Shown here one piece after another: positions 48,129-54,968 of a stretch of 64,000 nucleotides of DNA. Origin of the DNA: Tetramitus jugosus (Eukaryota; Heterolobosea; Eutetramitea; Acrasida; Vahlkampfiidae); contig OW569386.1 in NCBI GenBank assembly GCA_937625935.1, forward strand, positions 124,001 through 188,000, given 5' to 3'. The notes under the pieces were generated by a model, which saw nothing but the letters and a program-made list of their open reading frames with translations, made no database searches and was not told where the DNA came from. A program made the translations under genes and the position numbers. Position 1 is the first letter of the stretch; every line of letters starts with the position of its first letter.

Positions 48129-49487
48129 ATGGCCAAACCAACCAAAGGCAAGAAACAGTCCCCTGCGCCAGCAGCCGAAGGTGTGAAAACACACATGCAC
48201 AACAAAAATTCCAAGAACAAGAACTCTTTTGAAATGCAACACAAGCCAAAGAAGAATGACAAGAATCCCCGAAAATCTCCCAAGCTCTGGATCGCTGTTG
48301 TCGTTCTCGTAGTTGCCCTCGGAGTTTATGTCATGTTTTCTCCGACTGAGACAGAATGGAGTGCCAGCTCGTCATCCACTAGCTCTGCAAGCACAATGAC
48401 AACTCAAGATTTGATGCTGGATAGTGATCGTTACATCAAGGAGAACTATAATGGCTCTAAACCTGCATTCTCTGGTGAAATTCTTGGTTTTGTTACACCT
48501 TGGAACAGTGGTGGCTACGACGTGGCTAAGAAGTACTCTGACAAGTTTACCTATGTTGCTCCAACTTGGTTTCAAGTGAGACCTCTTCTTCCTGAAGACG
48601 ATGCTACTCGGTATGGCGATCACAAGTATATTATCGCTGGACATCATGATATTGATGACAACTGGGTTGAAGCTGTGGGACGAAGCAAGATTTTTCCTCG
48701 CTTTGCAATTGACTATTTAAAGTTTGAGGCCTTACCAAGGGAGAGGATGAATGAGTTCTTTGACTATAGCACAAATGGACCACTCATTAGCTCAATCGTC
48801 TCTCAGATCACTGATTTGGTTAAGAAACACAAATGGGGTGGCATTGTGTTCGAGTATGGATTTGTCAAAACAAACTTACTATTAGGTAGTGTTTTAGTTC
48901 CACTGACCAAACAGTTACAGTCCAATGGAGTGAAGGTCGTTTTGGTTATAGCTCCTTGGAGAAAGCCAAACGAACAAACTTCTGATCAGTTGGTGTCTAG
49001 TGTTGAGCTCGCGTTCTTGGAACCTTATGTTCATCGATTTATGGTCATGACTTATGACTACGCTAGCTCTATGCGAATGGTTGGTCCAAACTCTCCTGTC
49101 GATGCAATGATCACACCCACATTGGCACATATCGTTCTTGGTAATGTGAACAACACAAAATCAGGCCAATTAAACTATGATCACAAGAAGATTGCAAACA
49201 AGTTATTGCTTGGACTGAACTGGTACGGATACATTTTCTCAAAAGAAAAACTGGAGGCTATCCTTGGGCCAAGAGTTCAAGCTATTTTATCGAATGACAA
49301 AACGGCGTTTGCCATTTATGATTCTGCTGCTGAGGAGTACTGGTTCCGAACTCAAGAAGGTTCCATTTACTACCCTACTCTCAAATCAATCGATGTTAGA
49401 CTCAAAATTGCTCAGGATTGGGAGTTGGCTGGTGTTGGCATTTGGGAACTTGGACAAGGGGTTGATTCCTTCTATAATCTGTTGTGA
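48129..49487 (+). CDS. CHID1: Chitinase-domain protein CHID1 (GH18)
   Basis: The frame is open from 48000 but the first ATG is at 48129 (MAKPTKGKK), giving 452 residues. A basic tail precedes a signal anchor (about 56-74: LWIAVVVLVVALGVYVM). The GH18 TIM barrel follows with CHID1-specific blocks: ILGFVTPWNSGGYDVAKKY, then APTWFQVR and IAGHHDIDDNWVEAV. It ends VMTYDYAS, KLLLGLNWYGY, YYPTLKSIDVRLKIAQ and VGIWELGQGVDSFYNLL. In active chitinases the catalytic motif is DxxDxDxE. The matching strand here is GGIVFEYGFV, so hydrolysis of chitin is doubtful, as for animal CHID1, a saccharide-binding lysosomal or secreted protein. Confidence 0.92.
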   Translation: MAKPTKGKKQSPAPAAEGVKTHMHNKNSKNKNSFEMQHKPKKNDKNPRKSPKLWIAVVVLVVALGVYVMFSPTETEWSASSSSTSSASTMTTQDLMLDSDRYIKENYNGSKPAFSGEILGFVTPWNSGGYDVAKKYSDKFTYVAPTWFQVRPLLPEDDATRYGDHKYIIAGHHDIDDNWVEAVGRSKIFPRFAIDYLKFEALPRERMNEFFDYSTNGPLISSIVSQITDLVKKHKWGGIVFEYGFVKTNLLLGSVLVPLTKQLQSNGVKVVLVIAPWRKPNEQTSDQLVSSVELAFLEPYVHRFMVMTYDYASSMRMVGPNSPVDAMITPTLAHIVLGNVNNTKSGQLNYDHKKIANKLLLGLNWYGYIFSKEKLEAILGPRVQAILSNDKTAFAIYDSAAEEYWFRTQEGSIYYPTLKSIDVRLKIAQDWELAGVGIWELGQGVDSFYNLL

Positions 49488-49858
49488 ACCAACAACGATT
49501 TCAGACCACTCAACATCTACTAGCTATGTTGTATTCCTGGTAAAGCGATGAATAGAGGACAGAGGAATAAATCATTGTTTCACGTTGTTCCTCCAAAAAC
49601 TTGAGCGTGATGTGAAACTTCCATTTGAATCACCAGATTGACTCTTAAGTCAGAGCTGACTGTCATAATAAAAAGTTTATCGCCTGATTTACCATTCAAC
49701 TTGCTCCTTGGTTTCAATCATGGAGTGCAAGTATGATTGAAACGAAAATAAGTATCCTACTTCAATGGGAAGATAGTTTATTGAACAAACACGAAAGATC
49801 CATCTTCTGAAATGTGTCATGTCAATTCATAGCGGCATGAACAATAGTTTTGGCTGCT
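49488..49858. other. Convergent intergenic region with inverted repeats, 371 bp
   Basis: No gene is seen between the 3' ends of CHID1 and the small coiled-coil gene. It holds a perfect 11-bp inverted repeat (GTTTCAATCAT at 49711-49721 and its complement at 49733-49743). Near 49639-49661 are three alternating copies of TGACT/AGTCA/TGACT, followed by AATAAAA. Confidence 0.7.
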
Positions 49859-50414
49859 CTAAGATTCAGGAAGAGTATCACTCATTTCGGAGCCAATAGA
49901 TGGATTGAGACTTACATCACTCATGGTAGAAGCATTCAGGTCATGCTCTACGAAATTCATGGCTTCAAGACGGGTTATCTCTGCGTTTTGATATTCGAGC
50001 AAAGATCTTACTCTCTTCAATTCTTGTCCTTGAGAGAAGATTCTGGAGGTCGCTTCTTCCAACCCTTTGCGAGTGTCTCCTAGCTCCTTGGTCGCTTCTT
50101 CCAACCTTCTGTGAGTGACTTCAAGCTCTTTGTTCGCTTCTCTCAACCCTCTACGAGTTGCTTGTAGCTCCTGGTTAGCTGCTTCTAACTTGCATTGAAA
50201 TTCTTCTAACTCTTGCTCTTGTTGTTGGAGGTGTCTAACAAGTTTTGCTTCTTCCAGAATCTGTGCTTTAATTTTAAGGAGGCTTAGCTTGGTTGTGACC
50301 TCATCGTTGAGTCTAACCACAAGTACAACTTCATTGGATACTATTCTCAATACTTTCTTGAGAGGATATTCCCTCCATCTCCGAGATGAATGGTTCTAGA
50401 AGCTTTTCAGACAT
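49859..50414 (-). CDS. Small coiled-coil protein with 14-residue repeats
   Basis: A 163-residue frame (49859-50350) encodes a coiled coil with about 3.5 repeats of 14 residues of the form LxEAxxELxxTRRG (about 50040-50195), ending in a Ser-rich tail (SDVSLNPSIGSEMSD). That frame has no ATG at its start, only TTG. A good ATG exists at 50414 in another frame (MSEKLLEPFISEMEG), which stops at 50331. A short intron ending at an AG just before 50265 would join the two in phase. Its AAAG acceptor is atypical, so a frameshift or a wrong gene model remains possible. I do not know the function. E2F-like sites lie upstream. Confidence 0.45.
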
Positions 50415-50480
50415 CGTTGTGCTTGCTTCGTTTTATCAGTGGAGTTTAGACAGTACTGAAAAAAGAGTTTCTTCCCAGAA

Positions 50481-50510
50481 TTTGGCGCTTTCGTAACTAA
50501 TTTTTGGCGC
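50481..50510 (+). promoter_or_regulatory. Paired E2F-like sites
   Basis: TTTGGCGC at 50481-50488 and TTTTTGGCGC at 50501-50510, two helical turns apart. They lie between the small coiled-coil gene (minus) and the tRNA-Glu gene. The arrangement mirrors the pair upstream of RCHY1. Confidence 0.35.
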
Positions 50511-50530
50511 GAACTTCCAAGTGGATAAGC

Positions 50531-50535
50531 AAAAA
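50531..50535 (-). terminator. RNA polymerase III terminator of tRNA-Glu
   Basis: Five T on the minus strand follow directly after the tRNA-Glu discriminator base. Confidence 0.75.
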
Positions 50536-50608
50536 CTCCCATACCGGGACTCGAACCCGGGTCTCATGGGTGAGAGCCATGTATCCTAACCAACTAGACT
50601 ATATGGGA
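50536..50608 (-). tRNA. tRNA-Glu (CTC)
   Basis: A complete cloverleaf on the minus strand: acceptor TCCCATA/TATGGGA, D-arm with TAGTCTAGTTGGTTAGGA, anticodon loop CTCTCAC (anticodon CTC), T-arm CCGGG-TTCGAGT-CCCGG, discriminator G. No CCA is encoded and no intron is present. It closely resembles eukaryotic tRNA-Glu. Its upstream flank carries the retroelement cluster, whose first junction is 40 bp from the tRNA 5' end. Confidence 0.93.
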
Positions 50609-50648
50609 TATATTCTATCATTCCTCTTGGTGATTTTAGACGTTTATT

Positions 50649-50664
50649 ATTAAAAAACGAAGAA
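50649..50664. repeat. Junction repeat copy 1 (16 bp)
   Basis: ATTAAAAAACGAAGAA. Identical copies lie at 52020-52035 and 53402-53417; a shorter match (ATTAAAAAACG) is at 54528-54538. Best read as target-site duplications of successive insertions. Confidence 0.7.
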
Positions 50665-50704
50665 CGTTCGGCAATTTGATGAGGATGGAGCCCACGATAT
50701 AGAG

Positions 50705-51888
50705 GTGGATGGTACAGTTGTCCGGGCCCGAAACAGTGGTCATGGGTTCAGAGCACTGGGTCTCTTCACCAACCTGAAAGGTGACACGAAACAACAAGTG
50801 GCTCAAGCTTGGAACAAATCACAAAGAGTAGCGAACCGACTGAAGATGATGAAGCTGACTCCGCGACAGGTGGCAAGGGTCGTTAACACATGTATACACC
50901 CTATCTTCAAGTACTCGTCCGAATTCACAGACTGGACTGCTGGGGGACTTCTCAGAGTGAACAGACTGGGAAGGATGTTGGTCAAACATGGCTCAAGAAC
51001 AATGTCACAGTTCCCTTCCGAGTTACTGTCGGTAAGCAGTGATCGTGGATCAGTGGGTCTAAATGACATAGAGGAAACAATAACAGCACAGACCGCCTGG
51101 TTTATTGGCTCAATGATGTCGGGTAAGAGGGACACGGAGGCGAAGCAGTTGCTGCTTGACACGCTTGAGGAAATCAAGCACACACAAACATTCCAACGTG
51201 AGAATGTCTTCCAGTCTAGCAACCGCCTCTAGTACGTCAAAAACACTTACCTTAAGTGGTGAGCACAAAGGATGCACATCCATGGTATTACACTTAATAA
51301 TGAGAGCAGCCACCGCAATTGTGACGATTGTAACATTGCCCGATATGTTCCAACAACTATTCTCAAGAAGCTGTTCAAGAGTGGAATCACTAACAGAAGT
51401 CAGCTGATGGCTGGTGTGAGAGTCATGAGTTTGAAAGAGATCAAAAACAAGTTCTCTGGATGCAAGATTGGACCAAGGTCTCATGAGTTGTTGAAAATAA
51501 TGGTGTCACAAATGAATGAATGTGAGTGTTCTCCGATGTTAGAGCCTAACTCCAGAGTCTCTGTAGTGCAAACTTTGATGATAGGTCAAAGCCCAGTCGA
51601 GAGCAGAGAGCAAATACAGTTGCGGATGGATCATGAGATACTTGTCAGGATTAAAGATATTGGTGGTCTGTGGTGGTTACAAATTGAAGCAATGTGCGAT
51701 GGGGTGGACTTTAGTTTTCTAAAGTACCCACACAAGATTGACAGAAAGATGGAGTGGTTTTATGCACAAGTGCGGAGTGGTGCCAAGTGGTGCGGAAAAG
51801 AGAGCCAGAACATTTGTGAACAAGGTGAAAAGGCGGTGTGTCGAAACCCTTCACCAATTGTACACCTCCTATAAGGAAGGAACAAAAC
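50705..51888 (+). pseudogene. Reverse transcriptase ORF2 fragment, frame-broken
   Basis: Three frame segments together cover the ORF2 C-terminus: to 51232, about 51272 to 51800, and about 51800 to 51888. The catalytic palm (the YADD-type motif) is absent because the copy starts downstream of it. No endonuclease domain is present either. The last segment is related to a second remnant at 54671-54856, which confirms that this is the true C-terminal end of the protein. Confidence 0.7.
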
Positions 51889-51937
51889 AATGACGCCCTA
51901 GGGGCACCATTGTTAGAATTAAGAAGTAATGGAGGAG

Positions 51938-51958
51938 ATAACGCTCTTCGAGCGTTAT
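51938..51958 (+). other. 3'-UTR hairpin of retroelement 1
   Basis: ATAACGCT-CTTCG-AGCGTTAT, a perfect 8-bp stem. A second small stem (CAACCA/TGGTTG, 51990-52003) lies directly before the A-tail. In stringent-type LINEs such 3' stem-loops are recognised by the reverse transcriptase. Confidence 0.6.
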
Positions 51959-52019
51959 TCATTGTAAATACCCAGAAAATAAAACAGAGCAACCAGTTGG
52001 TTGTATTTAAAAAAAAAAA

Positions 52020-52035
52020 ATTAAAAAACGAAGAA
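52020..52035. repeat. Junction repeat copy 2 (16 bp)
   Basis: ATTAAAAAACGAAGAA, directly after the A-tail of element 1 and before the ORF1-like gene of element 2. Confidence 0.7.
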
Positions 52036-52046
52036 AAAAAACGCCG

Positions 52047-53218
52047 ATGAAAAAACGAACACACACCCCTGTTGTTCGTGAGTATGAGAATCCACGCTAT
52101 GCTGTGTGGACCACAGCACCAAGAGGAACTGCTCCAAGCAGCAAGGAGGTCATCATCACTGGAAAGTGCGATGACTCTCCAAAAGCTGCCTTGGCCAAGA
52201 AGATTGGCTTGGATTTTGGTGACTTGCTCACCAGGGTCCAAGTCATCAAGAAGGGCCCCAAGAGGTTTGTTGCGTGGGTAACTGTTGTTGATGACAACAT
52301 TTACCCATTTGTTGAATCCTTCAACCGCAACAAGAAGATGAGTGGCTGCAAGGCAGCACTCAAGCACAATGTTGATTGTGCCAAGAAGTTCGTCCTCCAC
52401 GGCGTCAAAGGTAAGACGGAGGACGACATCAAGGCCATGCTCGGCACAACAAAGGTCAAGAATGTGCTCAAGAAGCACAACACTGCCTTTGTTGTGATGG
52501 AGTCTGAAACGTATGCCGAAGCTTTGCTTCGGAACGTTCAAGCCATGCCAGTGGAGGTGGAAGCAAAGCGCTTCCTTCCACGCCCACGTGACCCTGTCAA
52601 GGCAGTCAGCAAGAGGCTGACCAAGATGTATCAAGAACTCCTGGCTGTGGTGGACGACCTGCGCCACCAAGTCAGTGTGTTAAAAGAAATGGCTTCCGTC
52701 AACCGGATTCCCTTCGCGTCCGGACCGAATCTCCGAATTCGAACCTTCGACTCCGTCTACGACATGTAGTCATCGATGACTGGGAGTCGATCATGCCGGA
52801 GTCCCGCCCCGCCACTCCAACTACGGTCACCCAAGAGCCAACCAACAACACCATTGATGAGGATGCTCATAACAGAGCAATCCTCGAGCTAGTATTGAAC
52901 ACCTCCGAGGTGTTCAAGAAAGCCAAGAAAGAGATTGCTGCTCGAGCAATCATGGTGGACCGTGCAAGAAGCACTACCACCCAAGAAGATCCAGTTGAGT
53001 TGGATCTCTGTAACCCCGACTGCGAGTTACAGAGTCCCCAACTCAACGAAAACAAGAAGCGATTGGTGACACTGCTGGCAACAAGATCCCGGCCAGGTTG
53101 GCCAGCATCAAGTCAGGGGCTCTCCGTAGGTCCTACCAACTGGCTAGGACTACGGAGCCATCTGACCTCACCAGTGGTGCTCCAGACGGTAGTGGAGGCC
53201 CTCGCAACGAATCCCTGA
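52047..53218 (+). pseudogene. ORF1-like protein, copy A (one frameshift)
   Basis: Frame 1 (52047-52769, 240 residues) and frame 2 (to 53218) together encode one ORF1-like protein; the frame changes near 52680-52790. The N-terminal half has RYAVWTTAPRGTAPSSKEVI, then RVQVIKKGPKRFVAWVTV and DCAKKFVLHGVKGKTEDDIK, possibly RRM-like strands. A helix follows (KAVSKRLTKMYQELLAVVDD). The second half matches copy B at NTSEVFKKAKKEIAARA. Basic residues throughout fit nucleic-acid binding. I do not recognise the family; homology to copy B is plain along its length. Retroelement ORF1 is the best reading because of the junction repeats and A-tail. Confidence 0.55.
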
Positions 53219-53311
53219 AGAAGGGATGAAAACAACATTCCAAGAAGAGAATGAATCCTGTTGCGTAGGCCTGCCACTCCTCTGAGCAAACACCACATCA
53301 TGTTAGAAAAT

Positions 53312-53335
53312 TGAGAGCAGGCAAGCCTGCTCTCA
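53312..53335 (+). other. 3'-UTR hairpin of element A
   Basis: TGAGAGCAGGC and its exact complement separated by AA, an 11-bp stem 66 bp before the element's 3' junction. It occupies the same relative place as the hairpin of element 1. Confidence 0.6.
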
Positions 53336-53401
53336 CACAAAAGAAAAATAAAAGTTCCGCAACGTGGTGCTCACGCACCATTTGTTGTATTAAAAAAAAA
53401 T

Positions 53402-53417
53402 ATTAAAAAACGAAGAA
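53402..53417. repeat. Junction repeat copy 3 (16 bp)
   Basis: ATTAAAAAACGAAGAA after the A-tail of copy A and 15 bp before the ATG of copy B. Confidence 0.7.
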
Positions 53418-54538
53418 AACAACGGAATCACATGTCTGGTGACATGTCTGGTGGTTCAACAAATTTGGTGAAGGAATACTGCAACAGCCGTTATGCAGTG
53501 TGGACCACTGCACGGAAAGGCTCTAGGCCAAGTGACAGAGAGGTCGTCATTACTGGCAACGGTAATGGTATCTCTCAGTCATCTTTGGCAAGAAAGATAG
53601 GAGAGGAGTTTGGTGACTGGCTCAACCGAGTCCAGGTCATCAAGAGGAAATGCCAGCAACGCTTTGTTGCATGGGTGACGGTCAAAGGTGACCGCGTCTA
53701 TGACTTTGGTGAGTTGTTCAACAAAGAGAGGAGGATTGGCAACAGCACTGCCGCACCCAAGCGCAGTGTTGATTGCACAAGAAAGGTGGTCGTCCATGGC
53801 ATGAAGAACATGTCAGTGGACGATATCAAGAAGCTACTGGGACCTGAGAAGGTTGCCAGTGTGCTCAAGAAGCGTGACACTGCTTTCGTGGTCAGGGAGC
53901 GTCCAGATATTATATTCACCTCTGACCCCCTCCCTGCCTGTTTTGAATAAATTTGAATAACACATTTTCCTGTAAATTCGAACATTACATTAATTATCCT
54001 ACTAGGATTGGGATCAAGAGACTCCCTTTGAATAAAATATTGAATAAATTTCTCAGAGGGTGCGTAAGAAATAATATCTGGACGCTCCCTCATGGATGAT
54101 GAAACCTATGCACAAGCAGTGCTCAGTGGAGAGAAAAAGGTAAAGGCCACACTCGATACGTCGAGAGACCACATGATCCTCTCAAGGCTGTCAACAAGAG
54201 GTTGACTAAGATGTACGAGGAGCTGCTGACGGTGGTTGACGGACTGCGTCAACAGGTCACAGAACTCACCAAGGAATTGGCTAAGACAAAGGGTCGAGAG
54301 GGCAACGAACCGGTTCCAATACCGGAACAAGAAGTTGCAAAAAGAACTGCTCCTGATCTAATGGAGGCAGAGGAACAAAGGAGTGCAACACCACTGCCAA
54401 CAGTGCCTGTTGCACAGCTCAGCACTGAAAATCGGCTAATTCTGGAGCAAGTGAATGCCACTTCTCCAGTGTTCGCCAGAGCGAAGAAGGAAATTGCATT
54501 GGCACTGGCTGCTGCAGACGTTTTAATATTAAAAAACG
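53418..54538 (+). mobile_element. ORF1-only retroelement, copy B, 3'-truncated
   Basis: Starts right after junction repeat 3, like copy A. The coding region is cut by a 195-bp inverted-repeat element and ends abruptly at CAGACGTTTTAATATTAAAAAACG (54515-54538) without hairpins or A-tail. That end contains ATTAAAAAACG, the left part of the junction repeat, within a near-palindrome (CGTTTTAATATTAAAA). It may mark the original insertion site or a deletion that removed the 3' end. Confidence 0.55.
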
Positions 54539-54573
54539 CATTTTGCTCTCAAAGGAGGTCTCAAAAAGGTTAA
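53432..54573 (+). pseudogene. ORF1-like protein, copy B, interrupted
   Basis: Starts MSGDMSGGSTNLVKEYCNSR and parallels copy A: RYAVWTTARKGSRPSDREVV, RVQVIKRKCQQRFVAWVTV, VDCTRKVVVHGMKNMSVDDI, DTAFVV. At that point the inverted-repeat element intrudes. After it the sequence resumes as MDDETYAQAVLSGEKK, then shifts frame near 54140 to RYVERPHDPLKAVNKRLTKM. It ends RAKKEIALALAAADV, parallel to copy A. So there is one insertion plus at least one frameshift, and no functional product is expected. Divergence between copies A and B is substantial, so they are not recent duplicates. Confidence 0.6.
53895..54089. mobile_element. 195-bp MITE with 19-bp terminal inverted repeats
   Basis: Begins GGGAGCGTCCAGATATTAT and ends with its exact complement, a 19-bp perfect terminal inverted repeat. 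It is flanked by TCA on both sides (53892-53894 and 54090-54092), a 3-bp target-site duplication. Removing the element plus one TCA joins TTCGTGGTCATGGATGATG, which reads FVVMDDETY and matches FVVMESETY of copy A. The interior is AT-rich, with no ORF. A 3-bp duplication and GGG-starting ends suggest a PIF/Harbinger-like MITE; the family is inference. Confidence 0.85.
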
Positions 54574-54858
54574 GCGCTATGGGTCTGCATAAGCGCAATG
54601 TGTTGATATTTGGTTTGATAACCAGCAATGGTGCAATGGAAGACGAACAAGAAAGTCGGGTTAAGACTACTTGATAGGAATGTTAGGGGTGGAAACTCAA
54701 GCTGTTAAGCAAGTGGCCAAAGGGCTCATGAAGAGTGGAATCAAGAAGGAGGTAGCAAAGCAGAAAGCTAAACGGTTTGTGGACAACACCAAAAGGAGAT
54801 GTGTGGAGGTGATGCATCACCTCTTCACAAGCTCTAAGAACATGGCTGGTTGCTGATG
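54560..54858 (+). mobile_element. Remnant of an older non-LTR element, ORF2 C-terminus
   Basis: 54671-54856 encodes AKRFVDNTKRRCVEVMHHLF followed by TSSKN, related to the last residues of element 1's ORF2 (ARTFVNKVKRRCVETLHQLY then TSYKE). Both stop shortly after. The 110 bp before it also look coding-like but are broken. It is the oldest and most eroded layer of the cluster, ending about 110 bp from the WDR7 stop codon. Confidence 0.55.
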
Positions 54859-54968
54859 CTCTGCGAACCAGTCATGTGAATACGGTGGATTCAATAGTGG
54901 CAACAGCCACTGAGCGTAAAACAAACGTGCCTGCATCAAGAAATAACAGACAGTCTTCAAGAAATAAT

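Larger units (their letters stand above)
50665..52019 (+). mobile_element. 5'-truncated non-LTR retrotransposon, RT C-terminal part
   Basis: 1,355 bp between two copies of the 16-bp junction repeat. The coding frame is already open at the left junction (RQFDEDGAHDIEVDGTVVRA) with no start codon, the normal look of a 5'-truncated LINE. It encodes the region after the polymerase palm: AQAWNKSQRVANRLKMMKLT, then PRQVARVVNTCIHPIFKYSS, typical of the thumb and connection of LINE reverse transcriptases. The frame breaks near 51240 and again near 51800. After the second shift it continues as ARTFVNKVKRRCVETLHQLY and stops at 51888. A 3' untranslated tail has a perfect 8-bp hairpin, a short terminal hairpin and about 14 A. 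Dead copy. Confidence 0.8.
52036..53401 (+). mobile_element. ORF1-only retroelement, copy A
   Basis: 1,366 bp between junction repeats 2 and 3. An ATG lies 11 nt inside the left junction, so the 5' end looks complete. Only an ORF1-like coding region is present, with no room for a reverse transcriptase. The 3' end has a perfect 11-bp hairpin (53312-53335), a 6-bp hairpin TGGTGC-TCAC-GCACCA (53365-53380) and then TTTGTTGTATT followed by A. Element 1 ends almost identically (TTGGTTGTATTT followed by A). It therefore looks like a non-autonomous element using the same machinery. Confidence 0.6.

Noticed and set aside
51711-52670. A 319-residue open frame on the minus strand across elements 1 and A
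   Set aside because: It is antisense to ORF1-like and RT sequence with clear homologous copies; composition is that of a shadow frame.
52020-53417. Junction repeats read as long terminal repeats of an LTR element
   Set aside because: Only 16 bp are repeated, A-tails precede them, and the RT region matches non-LTR enzymes; target-site duplications explain them better.
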